DNA of 64,000 bases from NCBI RefSeq assembly GCF_016862115.1, contig NZ_BOMI01000014.1:62001-126000 (forward strand). Direction: 5' to 3'. The notes under the pieces are model-generated. The model made no database searches, was not told where the DNA came from, and saw only the letters and a list, made by a program, of their open reading frames with translations. Shown here piece by piece: positions 22,468-31,262 of the stretch. A program made the position numbers and the translations under genes. The DNA is from Paractinoplanes deccanensis. GTDB lineage: Bacteria; Actinomycetota; Actinomycetes; Mycobacteriales; Micromonosporaceae. The stretch's first letter is position 1; the number at the start of each line of letters is the position of its first letter.

Positions 22468-23514
22468 CTATTCGGCCACGCAGCTGACCCGCACCGCGCC
22501 GCCCGCGAGGTGCGGGTAGGTGACGGGGTAGCCGGACGGGTTGCCGCGGTTCGTCAGCTTCACGCCGATCATGCCGTTGTGCACCGGGTACGTGCCCAGG
22601 CCCACCCAGCTCGAGTGGTGGTCGCGCTGGTTGACGTAGTGGTCGCCGGACGGGTTCACGTACGTCGTGTTGTAGATCGTGTTGCCGTGCACGACCGCGA
22701 AGTGCGCGGCGGTGGCGGCCACGTCGCGGGCGCTGGCGCTGGTCGGCACGTAGAGCGAGAGCGTGCACGACTGCGCGGCGCTGCCCACGCTGAAGCCCCA
22801 GACGATCGCCTGGTCGCTGTCGTCGCTGGACGCGCTGCCGGACATCGGCATGTCGGTGAACTGGCCGTTGCAGCCGTTGCCGGTGTAGCTGCCGTTCGCC
22901 AGGGTCCACCAGCCGGCGTTGCCCGAGGTGTACCAGCCGTGCTCGGTGTAGACGCTGCCGGCGCTCGAACAGCCGCGGCCGGCGACGCCGCTGTAGGTGA
23001 CCTTCTTGACGGCGCCCTGGGTGGCGGCGCGGGCGGCGGCGGCAGCGGTGGCGCCGGTGGTGGCGGTGGTGGCCGGGGCCGGGGCCGGCTTGGCGGCGGC
23101 GGTCGTGCCGGCCGTGGAGGCCGGGTGCGCCGCGGCGGCCGCCGGGGCCGCGGCCACCTGATTGGCCACAGGTGCGTCGGCTCCCGGAGCGCCGGGCGCG
23201 CCCTGGGGGCCCGGTGCTCCCTGCGCGCCGGACTGCGCCTGGGGCGCCCGTACGGGCGTACGGGAAGAACTGGGGTTGACCTTGGAAGGCGCCGATGCGG
23301 TGGCGGCGACCGGCTTCTCCGCGGGCGTCTTGGGGCGCAGCAGAATGCCGGCGCCCACGACGATGCCGGCGAGCACCACGATGATCAGGGCGGACGCGGC
23401 CACCTGCCCCACCGGCGACCGCTGGGGGCCGCTGCGGACGGTGCGCACGAACGCACCGACGAAGCCGCCGTGCGCGCTGCGCCGCTGACCGGAATCGTGC
23501 TGCTCGGACATCAC
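22468..23514 (-). CDS. Membrane-anchored protein with collagen-like stretch and golvesin-like C-terminal domain
   Basis: 348 residues. A basic cytoplasmic N-terminus is followed by one transmembrane helix at about residues 41-60, so the rest should face outward. A linker contains Gly-x-y triplets (about 94-110), then Ala/Thr/Pro-rich sequence. A C-terminal domain of about 180 residues has several Cys (GRGCSS, GCNG, SCTL, VSC) and a beta-rich segment ending NQRDHHSSWVGLGTYPV. That end resembles golvesin-C-like surface domains. Function is unknown; a cell-surface binding or structural role is the simplest inference. Two adjacent Met codons at 23514 and 23511 are both possible starts. Confidence 0.6.
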   Translation of the reverse strand: MMSEQHDSGQRRSAHGGFVGAFVRTVRSGPQRSPVGQVAASALIIVVLAGIVVGAGILLRPKTPAEKPVAATASAPSKVNPSSSRTPVRAPQAQSGAQGAPGPQGAPGAPGADAPVANQVAAAPAAAAAHPASTAGTTAAAKPAPAPATTATTGATAAAAARAATQGAVKKVTYSGVAGRGCSSAGSVYTEHGWYTSGNAGWWTLANGSYTGNGCNGQFTDMPMSGSASSDDSDQAIVWGFSVGSAAQSCTLSLYVPTSASARDVAATAAHFAVVHGNTIYNTTYVNPSGDHYVNQRDHHSSWVGLGTYPVHNGMIGVKLTNRGNPSGYPVTYPHLAGGAVRVSCVAE

Positions 23515-23610
23515 TGCCGTTTCCTTCCCGAGGGTGCCGATCCACCTGTCTACGGACTCGGGCGGCGTCCCGCCACGTACCTGTTCAGGGACGCCGTGCT
23601 TTCATGAGGC

Positions 23611-23913
23611 ATGACGTTCGAGATCAGCGACGTGCCCGAGAAGGAGCGATTCGAGGCGCGCGACGAGCAGGGCGAGGTCGCCGGGCTCGTCACCTACCAG
23701 CTCAGCGGCAGCATCATCGCCTACACGCACACCGAGGTCGCCCCGAAGTACGAGGGCCACGGCCTCGGCTCGCAGCTCGCCCGCGCGGTGATGGACGACG
23801 CCAAGGCCAAGGGGCGCACCGTCGTGCCGATCTGCCCGTTCATCAGCGGCTGGCTGGAGAGCCACCACGACTACGACGCGATCCTCGCCAAGCAGGGCCG
23901 CCGGCTCAAGTGA
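23611..23913 (+). CDS. Small GNAT-fold N-acetyltransferase (YidJ/YjdJ type)
   Basis: 100 residues, the usual length of the minimal GCN5-related acetyltransferase family PF14542. The acetyl-CoA-binding motif appears as EVAPKYEGHGLGSQLARAV near residues 47-65, followed by VVPICPFISGWLESH. Members acetylate small or unknown amines; the substrate cannot be read from sequence. ATG at 23611 is preceded only by a weak GAGG. It is not evidently part of the ESX machinery. Confidence 0.85.
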   Translation: MTFEISDVPEKERFEARDEQGEVAGLVTYQLSGSIIAYTHTEVAPKYEGHGLGSQLARAVMDDAKAKGRTVVPICPFISGWLESHHDYDAILAKQGRRLK

Positions 23914-23978
23914 CCCGCGCTCACGTGATCGGGTGATGCCGGTCCGTGATTGGCGAAGCGTTCGTAGGCTCGACGCCG

Positions 23979-24941
23979 ATGAAGACGCTATCGAGGGTCG
24001 TCGTGGCGCTCACGGCGGCGGTGATCGGCGCCGCGGCCGCCGCCGCGCCGGCACACGCGATCGCCGACGGTGAGGACGTCGCGAACGGGCAGTACCAGTT
24101 CGCGGTGAAGCTGACCGACCTGGGCATCCCCACCGCGAACGGCGGCCGCAGGGACAGCTCCTGCTCCGGCGGCCTGATCTCGCCGCACTGGGTGCTCACC
24201 GCCGGCCACTGCTTCAAGGACGCGGGCGGCAGGCGGGTCTCCCGCCCCGTCGCCCAGCGCACGATCGCCACCGTCGGCCGCGCCGACCTGAAGAGCAAGG
24301 CGGGCATCAACGCCAACGTCATCCAGGTGCGCCAGCACGGCAGCGCCGACGTGGCCCTGGCCCGCCTCGACCGTGCGGTCACCGGCATCACCCCGCTCAA
24401 GCTCAACCGCGTCAAGCCGGGCAGCGGCCAGCGGCTGCGCCTCGTCGGCTTCGGCCTGACCGACGGCGACGCCGAGCAGACCACGCCGCGCCTGCAGACC
24501 GGCCAGTTCCGGGTCACCACCATCGACAAGGTGGAGCTGGGCGTCGCCGGGGTCGCGCCGGCCGCCAGCACGAGCGCGTGCCCGCACGACTCCGGCGGCC
24601 CCTACTTCACCGGCGGCCCCACCGGGCAGGCCACGGTCGTGGCGGTGGTCAGCCGCGGGCCGACCTGCCCGCACACCGGCGCCGACACGGCCACCCGGGT
24701 CGACGCGGTCGCGCCGTGGATCCTCTCGGTCATCAAGGCCGACCTCCAGCCCAGCGCGAAGCCCACGACACCGCCGCCGCCCAAGCCGCCCGCGAGCACA
24801 GCCCCGCAGGCCGGCGCCCCGGCGTCGTCCGGGGGCGGCCTGCCGCCGTACCTCTGGATCGCCGCGCTCCCGGCCGTGATGCTGGCCGGCGCCGCGGCCC
24901 TGTGGCTGCGCAAGCCCCGCCGCGGAGTACACCGCAGGTAG
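23979..24941 (+). CDS. Trypsin-like (S1) serine protease with signal peptide and C-terminal membrane anchor
   Basis: 320 residues. A signal peptide with an AHA cleavage region (about residue 27) precedes an S1 protease domain with His77 (TAGHC), Asp124 (SADVAL) and Ser205 (DSGGP). A Pro/Ala linker (about 248-283) leads to one transmembrane helix and a basic tail, so the enzyme is tethered on the outer face. The residue at the usual oxyanion-hole Gly (two before Ser205) is His. The primary-specificity position is not Asp, so trypsin-like cleavage after Arg/Lys is not expected. This topology copies that of mycosins, the ESX proteases, but those are subtilisins. ATG at 23979 starts the signal peptide; a longer frame has no support. 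Confidence 0.85.
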   Translation: MKTLSRVVVALTAAVIGAAAAAAPAHAIADGEDVANGQYQFAVKLTDLGIPTANGGRRDSSCSGGLISPHWVLTAGHCFKDAGGRRVSRPVAQRTIATVGRADLKSKAGINANVIQVRQHGSADVALARLDRAVTGITPLKLNRVKPGSGQRLRLVGFGLTDGDAEQTTPRLQTGQFRVTTIDKVELGVAGVAPAASTSACPHDSGGPYFTGGPTGQATVVAVVSRGPTCPHTGADTATRVDAVAPWILSVIKADLQPSAKPTTPPPPKPPASTAPQAGAPASSGGGLPPYLWIAALPAVMLAGAAALWLRKPRRGVHRR

Positions 24942-24952
24942 GCAAGCCCCGA

Positions 24953-24964
24953 TATCCTGTCGCG
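24953..24964 (+). promoter_or_regulatory. -10 element of a leaderless promoter
   Basis: TATCCT fits TANNNT and sits exactly six bases before the GTG start at 24965, with no Shine-Dalgarno sequence. Transcription would begin at the start codon. No clear -35 is seen because the preceding gene ends 24 bases upstream. Confidence 0.55.
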
Positions 24965-25756
24965 GTGACGGAACCCTTGGACACGGGACGCCCCCACCCC
25001 GCCCGGGTGTACGACTACCTGCTCGGCGGCAAGGACAACTTCGCCGCCGACCGCGCCGCCGCGGCCAAGGGCCTCGAGGCCAACCCGAACGCGGCCACCG
25101 CGCCCCGCGAGAACAGGGCGTTCCTGCGGCGCACCGTGCGCTTCCTCGCCGCCGAGGCCGGCATCGACCAGTTCCTCGACATCGGCACCGGCCTGCCCAC
25201 CAGCCCGAACGTGCACGAGGTGGCCCAGGCGGCCGACCCGTCCGCCCGGATCGTCTACGTCGACAACGACCCGATAGTGCTCACCCACGCGCGCGCCCTG
25301 CTGACGAGCGAACCGCCGGGCCGTACGGCCTATGTGGGCGCCCGCCTCCAGGAGGCCGAGCACATCCTCGACGCCACCGAGGTCCGCGACACGCTCGACC
25401 TGGACCGCCCGGTGGCTCTGCTGCTCTTCGCGATCCTGCACTTCATCGAGGACCATGAGGACCCGTACGGCATCGTCACCCGGCTCATGGACCGCCTCCC
25501 GAGCGGCAGCTACCTGGTGGTCTCGCACATCACCGGCGACTACGACCCCGGCTCGTGGGCCCGCTTCGCCGCCGTCATGCGCGACCAGGGCATCCCCACC
25601 CGCATCCGCTCCCGCGACGAGGTGACCCGCTTCTTCGACGGCCTCGACCTCGTCGACCCCGGCGTGGTCCCGATCCTGAGCTGGCGCCCCGAGTCCGAGC
25701 CCGAGTTCACCGACGCCCAGGTGGCCCTCTACGGCGGGGTGGGCCGCAAGCCCTGA
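24965..25756 (+). CDS. SAM-dependent methyltransferase, PF04672 (DUF574) family
   Basis: 263 residues with the family's N-terminal signature (HPARVYDYLLGGKDNF), a Rossmann SAM-binding motif FLDIGTGLPTSPNVHE near residue 71, and the acidic strand end IVYVDNDP. The family is highly expanded in actinomycetes and mostly uncharacterised; substrates are unknown. The frame runs upstream into the protease gene, but GTG at 24965 is supported by the TATCCT element six bases before it. It ends 20 bases before the SEFIR-CHAT gene, so the two may share a transcript. Confidence 0.88.
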   Translation: MTEPLDTGRPHPARVYDYLLGGKDNFAADRAAAAKGLEANPNAATAPRENRAFLRRTVRFLAAEAGIDQFLDIGTGLPTSPNVHEVAQAADPSARIVYVDNDPIVLTHARALLTSEPPGRTAYVGARLQEAEHILDATEVRDTLDLDRPVALLLFAILHFIEDHEDPYGIVTRLMDRLPSGSYLVVSHITGDYDPGSWARFAAVMRDQGIPTRIRSRDEVTRFFDGLDLVDPGVVPILSWRPESEPEFTDAQVALYGGVGRKP

Positions 25757-25776
25757 GCATGGGGAGGGAGGTCGCG

Positions 25777-28700
25777 GTGGCGGTCCGGGCGTTCCTGTCG
25801 TACGCGCACCAGAGCGACGACCACGCCGAGTCGGTGCGCCGCCTCTGGATGCTGCTGCGCTCGATGGGCGTGGACGCGAAGCTCGACGTGACCGCGACGG
25901 CCCAGCGGCAACAGTGGACCGAGTGGATGAACGAGCAGGTCCGCGAGGCCGACTTCGTTCTGGTGATCGCCTCACCCACGTATCGGGAGCGCGCCGAGAA
26001 CCGCGGCGACGTGTCGGCGGGCCGGGGCGTGCGGTGGGAGGCGCGCCAGCTTCAGGAACGGTTCTACGCCGACCAGGAGGCGGGACTGCGCGAGATCCTG
26101 CCGGTGATCCTTCCCGGGGACGACGTCTCGGGACTGCCGGACTGGCTGTTGCCGGCGAGCGCGACGCACTATCGCCTCCGGGAGATCACCGAGGCGGGGG
26201 TGGAGTCGCTCTACCGCGTCCTGACCGCCCAGCCGCTGGACGTCGAACCGCCGCTCGGCGAGATCAGGCGGCTCTCGTCGCGCACCGCGCCGCCCGTCGC
26301 CGTGCCGCCGAGGCCGGCGCTGGCGACCGAGCTGACGATCGACGTCGTGGTGGACGGCCCTCGCCTGACCAGCGAGGTGTTCCTGGCCGGGGCGCCGGTG
26401 TGCCGGCGCGAGGCCGATCTTCCGCCCGAACTGACGGGGGTGTGGCAGGCGCTGTCCGGGCCCCCGGCGGTGGCGCGGGACAGGCTCACCGCGGCCGGGC
26501 TGGCCTTGGCGGAGGCCGTGTTCGACGAGGCCGGGCGGCGCGTGGTCGCGGACGTGGTGGCGGGCCTGCGGCCGGGCGACGAGGTGCAGGCGGTGTGGCG
26601 GGCGGAGGGGGCCGCGGCGGGGCTGCCGGTGGAGCTGATCGAGCTGACCACGTCCTCCGGGCGGCGGCTGGGACCGCTGGCGCTGGTCGGCGGGGTGAGC
26701 GTGCGCCGCCAGGCGAGGGCCGCGCAGCCTGCGCGCCGGATGCCGGCCTCCGCGGGCCCGTTGCGGATCCTGGCCGCGGTGGCCGCGCCGGAGGAGACCC
26801 GCACGGCGAACACGCCACTGGACGTCGAGGCCGAGATGCAGGCACTGCTCGACGCGATGGCCGACCCGGCGACCGGTGTGGGCGGCCAGGTCCGGATCCT
26901 CGAGGTGGCGTCGCTTCCGCAGATCAAGGCGGCGCTGGGCGAATCGGACTTCCACGTGCTGCACCTCTCCGCACACGGCTCACCCGACGTGGTGGAACTG
27001 GAGGACGAGGACGGCGATCCGAAGCCGGTCAGCTATCGCGAGCTGATGGACGCGGTCAAGGACACCCGTGCTCCCGTACCCCTGATCGTGCTCTCGTCCT
27101 GCGCCGGCGCGGCCGGCGGGGAGGCGATGGCCGCCGAGCTGATCGCGGCCGGTGCCGACCGTGTCGTAGCCATGCAGGCGCCGGTCACCGACGAGTACGC
27201 CACGCGGCTTCTCGCCGCGTTCTATCGGGAGCTCATCGCCTGCGCCGCGAGTGATGTGGCGGGCGCCCTGGCCAGGGCCAGACGGGAGGTCGAGCGGGCC
27301 CGGCGGTCCGACGGGCGCGTGCTGCCGCCGGAGTACGCGGTGGCCACGCTGCTGTGCGCGGACCGGGACACGCCGCTCATCGACACCGGCCTGTCGCCGG
27401 TCGAGCTGACCGCGCAGACCGTACCGTCGGGAACGTCGGTGCGGGAGCTTGCCCTCGGCCAGCTCATCGGCCGGCGTGCCCAGCTGCGGGAGGCCACCGC
27501 GGCCCTGCGGCGCACCGCGAAGGCCACCGACGAGCACGGCTTCATCAGCGGCGTCCAGCTGGTCGGCGTCGGCGGGATCGGCAAGACCGCGCTGGCCGGC
27601 CGCCTGGTCACCCGGCTGCGCGACGACGGCGTGCGGCCGGTGATCCACGAGGGCCGGTGGAACCCGACGGCCCTGTTCGCCGGCCTCGCCGCCGCCCTGG
27701 ACGGCCCCGACGCCGACCGGCTGGCCTCCGCCGAGGTGCCCGACACCGCGAAGGTCGACCTCGTCGGCAACATCCTCGAGTCGGCGCCGGTGGTGCTGGT
27801 GTTCGACGACTTCGAGCGCAACCTGTCACCCGGCGGTGGCGACTTTCTCGACCCCGCCTTCGACGAGCTCTTCACCACCTGGTGCGCGAGGGCGGACACC
27901 GGCCTGATCCTGGTGACCAGCCGCTACTCCCTGCCCGGCGAGGATCGTGCGCTGGTGGAGGTGCCCGTCGGCCCGCTCTCCCGCGCCGAGCTGCGCCGCC
28001 TTCTGCTGCGGCTGCCGGCCCTGCGCGGCCTGACCGGCGACGACCTGCGCCTGGTGATCCGCACCATCGGCGGCCATCCTCGCCTGATCGAATACGTGGA
28101 CGCCCTCCTGCGCGGCAAACGGGCCCGCTTCCGCGAGGTGCAGGCCAAGCTCAAGGCCCTGGCCGAACGCGAGGGCATCGACCTGGGAAGGCCCCGCCCA
28201 CCCGGCGCGGCGGTCGAGGACGCGCTGCTGCTCGGCGGCGCCGACATCCTCCTGGACGAGCTGGTCGGCCTGCTCACCGACTACGAGCGCGAGCTGCTGC
28301 TGCAGATCGCGGTCTCGCGCGCCCCGATGACGCTGGAGGATCTCGCGTACGCCTTGCGGGAGCCGCACATCGAGCGCTTGGCGGCCGGCGTGGAACGGCT
28401 GTCCGATCTCACCCTGCTGACGCCGGGCCCGGGCATCGTGGCCCATCCGTGGACGGCGGAATTGCTCGAGCGCCGCCCGGACCCCGACCGTGCCGCCCGC
28501 CACGCGCGGGCGCTGCAAATGATCAGGCGCACGGGCCGGGGCCCGTGGAGTTACGAGGACGCCGTCGACGGGGTCCGGCACCTGGTTGCCATCGACCGGT
28601 GCGCGCTGATCGCGGACTTCGCTCAACAGGTCGTCGCCGCGTTGCCCGGGGTGCTTGCCGCCGCCGCCTACCTCGCCGAGATCCGCCCTTTGATTCCCCG

Positions 28701-29766
28701 AACCGAGCGTGCGTGGTCCTCGATCGCCAAACTGGAGTACGAGGCCGTCCGCAGCGCCGGTGACCTGGCCGGCGCCCACGCCCTTCTGGTGGAGATTCGC
28801 CGATCCGTCGAAGACCGGCGAACGAGCGATCCGGAGGATCCACGGACGGCCGCCGACATGTCGGTGGTGCTTGTGGACCTCGGCGACCTTGCCGTCGTCA
28901 CCGGAGACGTGAACGCCGCCCTTCTCCACTACCACGAAGCACTCGACCTCGGCCCGCCCGATGACGGCAGCGACGTCACGTGGTGGCAGAACCGTCCCAC
29001 CGTCGTTCGCGCACGACTGGGAGACATCGCGATGGCGATCGGCGACATGGATGCCGCTCGTGATCATTTCCAAGCGGGCCTGGAGGTTTCGCAGCGGCTG
29101 GCGGCGGCCGATCCGGACAACACCGAATGGCAGCGCTACATCTCGATCAGCCGTAACAAGCTTGGCGACGTCGCGGTCGAGATCGGCGATCTGGCCACGG
29201 CTCGCGAGCACTTTCAGGCTTGCTTGGAGATCCGGCAGCGGCTCGCGGCCGCTGATCCCGATAAAGACATGTACCAGCGTGATCTGTCGGCCAGCCGCAA
29301 CCGGCTGGGGATCGTCGCGATGGCCGACGGCGATTTCGCCGCTGCCCGCGAACACTTCGAGGCGTGTTTCGACCTCTCCCGGCGGCTGGCGGACGCTGAC
29401 CCTGGCGACAGCGGCCGGCAGCGTGACCTGCTGCTCAGCCGCGGCAAGCTCGGGGAGGTCGCGTACGCGCTCGGTGACCTGGCTGCTGCTCGCTCGCACT
29501 TTCAGGCGTCCCTGGAGATGGCGATGCGCTTGGTGGCGGCCGACCCGGCCAACAGCAACTGGCAGCGTGACCTGTCCATTGTTCGCGAGCGAGTCGGCAT
29601 CCTCGCGCGTGTGGCGGGCGATCTGCCTGCCGCTCGGCGGCACTTCCAGGCGGCTGAGCAGATCCGGCAGCGGCTCGCGGGCGCCGATCCGAACAACAGG
29701 CTATGGCAGCACGACCTCGCCGCGATCAGGGCGCAGCTCGCCGGCCTGGACACTGCGGATCAATGA
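25777..29766 (+). CDS. SEFIR-CHAT-NB-ARC-TPR multidomain protein (NLR/caspase-like)
   Basis: 1,329 residues. A SEFIR (TIR-related) domain covers about 1-150, beginning AFLSYAHQSDDH. A CHAT caspase-like protease covers about 325-540, with His400 (SAHGS) and Cys442 (SSCAG). A STAND/NB-ARC NTPase starts near 565, with P-loop GVGGIGKT (597-604), Walker B Asp677-Asp678 and VTSR (Arg716). A helical/winged region follows, then five exact 48-residue TPR-like repeats from 1080 to 1319. In known STAND proteins ligand binding at the repeats triggers NTP-driven assembly, and CHAT and TIR-like domains act as death or defence effectors. The phage-defence or regulated-death role here is inference. The GTG start at 25777 has a strong GGGAGGGAGG site; ATG at 25759 is the alternative. 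Confidence 0.88.
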   Translation: MAVRAFLSYAHQSDDHAESVRRLWMLLRSMGVDAKLDVTATAQRQQWTEWMNEQVREADFVLVIASPTYRERAENRGDVSAGRGVRWEARQLQERFYADQEAGLREILPVILPGDDVSGLPDWLLPASATHYRLREITEAGVESLYRVLTAQPLDVEPPLGEIRRLSSRTAPPVAVPPRPALATELTIDVVVDGPRLTSEVFLAGAPVCRREADLPPELTGVWQALSGPPAVARDRLTAAGLALAEAVFDEAGRRVVADVVAGLRPGDEVQAVWRAEGAAAGLPVELIELTTSSGRRLGPLALVGGVSVRRQARAAQPARRMPASAGPLRILAAVAAPEETRTANTPLDVEAEMQALLDAMADPATGVGGQVRILEVASLPQIKAALGESDFHVLHLSAHGSPDVVELEDEDGDPKPVSYRELMDAVKDTRAPVPLIVLSSCAGAAGGEAMAAELIAAGADRVVAMQAPVTDEYATRLLAAFYRELIACAASDVAGALARARREVERARRSDGRVLPPEYAVATLLCADRDTPLIDTGLSPVELTAQTVPSGTSVRELALGQLIGRRAQLREATAALRRTAKATDEHGFISGVQLVGVGGIGKTALAGRLVTRLRDDGVRPVIHEGRWNPTALFAGLAAALDGPDADRLASAEVPDTAKVDLVGNILESAPVVLVFDDFERNLSPGGGDFLDPAFDELFTTWCARADTGLILVTSRYSLPGEDRALVEVPVGPLSRAELRRLLLRLPALRGLTGDDLRLVIRTIGGHPRLIEYVDALLRGKRARFREVQAKLKALAEREGIDLGRPRPPGAAVEDALLLGGADILLDELVGLLTDYERELLLQIAVSRAPMTLEDLAYALREPHIERLAAGVERLSDLTLLTPGPGIVAHPWTAELLERRPDPDRAARHARALQMIRRTGRGPWSYEDAVDGVRHLVAIDRCALIADFAQQVVAALPGVLAAAAYLAEIRPLIPRTERAWSSIAKLEYEAVRSAGDLAGAHALLVEIRRSVEDRRTSDPEDPRTAADMSVVLVDLGDLAVVTGDVNAALLHYHEALDLGPPDDGSDVTWWQNRPTVVRARLGDIAMAIGDMDAARDHFQAGLEVSQRLAAADPDNTEWQRYISISRNKLGDVAVEIGDLATAREHFQACLEIRQRLAAADPDKDMYQRDLSASRNRLGIVAMADGDFAAAREHFEACFDLSRRLADADPGDSGRQRDLLLSRGKLGEVAYALGDLAAARSHFQASLEMAMRLVAADPANSNWQRDLSIVRERVGILARVAGDLPAARRHFQAAEQIRQRLAGADPNNRLWQHDLAAIRAQLAGLDTADQ
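29014..29733 (+). repeat. Five 144-bp (48-residue) TPR-like repeats
   Basis: Five in-register units encode a (R/K)(L/V)G...A..GD...AR.HF motif, a (Q/M)RL-type helix and an ADP....(W/Y/R)Q(R/H) motif, with no insertions between them. They form the C-terminal sensor-like superhelix of the SEFIR-CHAT-NB-ARC protein. Confidence 0.85.
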
Positions 29767-29775
29767 CGGCTCGGC

Positions 29776-31209
29776 CTATGCCAGGCTGCCGGCGCGGCGG
29801 CCGAAGACCGTTCCGGCGGTCAGGCCGCTCCCGCCCGGGTAGTTGCCGCTGAAGAGGCCGCCCAGCATCTCGCCGCAGACGTACAGGCCCGGGATGGGTG
29901 AGTTGTCCGGGCGCAGGACCCGGCCGTGGGGGTCGGCGCGCAGGCCGCCGAAGGTGAACGTGATGCCGCAGGTGACGGGAAAGGCGTAGAACGGCGGCGT
30001 CCGCAGCGGCAGCGCCCAGTTGCTCTTCGGGGGCGTGGTGCGCGAGGCCCGTCCGTCCTTCACGGACGGGTCGAAGGGGACGCTCTCGTCGATCGCGGCG
30101 TTGAAGACCTCGACCGTCGACGGCAGTTTGCCCGCCTTGAGCATGGTGGCCAGCGAGGCGATCGTGGGGGCCGTGACGACGGTGGTGCCGGGCGCGTCGT
30201 ACTCCTCGGCTCGCAGCATCGGGCGCGAGGAGGCGTCGAAGATCTGGTACGCGATGCCGCCCGGCTGGCGCAGGATCTCGCCGCCGTAGCGGGCGTACGT
30301 GTAGTTGCGGAAGTCGGCGCCCTCGTCGAGGAAGCGCTCCCCGGCCGCGTTGACCACGATGCCGAGCGGGTAGCTCTGCCGGGTCAGGCGGTTGGTCAGC
30401 TCGCGGTCGCCGCTCGGCGCCGCGCCCGCGTCCCAGGCGACCGAGTGGCACGAGCCCCAGTCGCCGCCGCGGGCCGCTCCGATCTCCAGGGCCGCCCGCA
30501 GCATGTCGCCGGTGTTCAGCGGCGTGCCCCGCACGAGGGCGCGCTCCCACCCGTCGCCGAGATGGTCGCGCCGCCACACCGGGTCGGCCTCGAAGCCGCC
30601 CGCCGCCAGGATCACCGACTCGGCCTCGACGGCGCCGCCCTCCCAGCGCACCCCCGTCACCCGGCCGCCTTCGGTCAGCAACGAGGTGCAGCGATGCCCG
30701 TAGCGCACCTCGATCCCCGCCGCCTCCGCCGCCCGGGTGTGCTGCTCCATCAGGCCCTTGCCGCCGCCCGTGCTGCCGACCGCCAGCCCGCCCCAGAACA
30801 CGTGCCGCCCCGCGCCGTCCTCGTACGCCTGCCGCTCGTACATCAATCGGAACCGCAGCCCCAGCCCGTGCAGCCACCGCAGGGCGTCGCCGCTCTCGTC
30901 GGACAGCACGCGGGCGAGCGTGGGATCGGTGCGCCCCTCGGTGACCTTGCGCAGATCCTCCACGAACAAGTCCTGGCCGTACGGGGTGAGCACCGTCGAC
31001 GCGTGCCGGGGATCGGGGTCCAGGATCCGGGCGAGGTCGGGGAGCCCGCCGTGCGCGATCCGGAACGCGCCCGCCGTGTAGTAGCTGTTGCCGCCCGCCT
31101 CGCCGGGAAGGCCCCGTTCGAGCACGACCACCTCGCGTCCCCGCGCGGCCGCCGCCTGGGCCGCGCTGAATCCGGCATTGCCGCCACCGACCACCACGAC
31201 GTGCGCCAC
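29776..31209 (-). CDS. tcuA: FAD-dependent tricarballylate dehydrogenase-like (TcuA)
   Basis: 477 residues. An N-terminal FAD-binding Rossmann motif (VVGGGNAGFSAA) and the fumarate reductase/succinate dehydrogenase flavoprotein fold extend to a C-terminal TCGITFTFGGLRAD and GLYVCGE signature. TcuA oxidises tricarballylate to cis-aconitate with FAD. Assignment is helped by the divergent tripartite tricarboxylate transporter next door. The exact substrate could differ among C4-C6 polycarboxylates. The GTG start has an AGGAGG site. No TcuB electron-transfer partner is seen in the window. Confidence 0.8.
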   Translation of the reverse strand: MAHVVVVGGGNAGFSAAQAAAARGREVVVLERGLPGEAGGNSYYTAGAFRIAHGGLPDLARILDPDPRHASTVLTPYGQDLFVEDLRKVTEGRTDPTLARVLSDESGDALRWLHGLGLRFRLMYERQAYEDGAGRHVFWGGLAVGSTGGGKGLMEQHTRAAEAAGIEVRYGHRCTSLLTEGGRVTGVRWEGGAVEAESVILAAGGFEADPVWRRDHLGDGWERALVRGTPLNTGDMLRAALEIGAARGGDWGSCHSVAWDAGAAPSGDRELTNRLTRQSYPLGIVVNAAGERFLDEGADFRNYTYARYGGEILRQPGGIAYQIFDASSRPMLRAEEYDAPGTTVVTAPTIASLATMLKAGKLPSTVEVFNAAIDESVPFDPSVKDGRASRTTPPKSNWALPLRTPPFYAFPVTCGITFTFGGLRADPHGRVLRPDNSPIPGLYVCGEMLGGLFSGNYPGGSGLTAGTVFGRRAGSLA

Positions 31210-31240
31210 ACCGCCTCCTGGATCAAACTAGGAGCATCGA

Positions 31241-31257
31241 TGTAACGGTACGTCACA
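31241..31257. promoter_or_regulatory. Imperfect palindrome in tcuA/tctC divergent promoter region
   Basis: The 17-base stretch TGTAACGGTACGTCACA is dyad-symmetric at its ends (TGT/ACA) and inner ACG/CGT steps. It lies in the 53-base gap between divergent tcuA and tctC. This suits an operator for a GntR- or LysR-type regulator controlling both sides. No such regulator gene is adjacent. Confidence 0.3.
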
Positions 31258-31262
31258 GGGGT

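Noticed and set aside
24578..24964. Upstream extension of the methyltransferase frame into the protease gene
   Set aside because: The extension overlaps a clear protease in another frame, and GTG 24965 has a -10 element six bases upstream.
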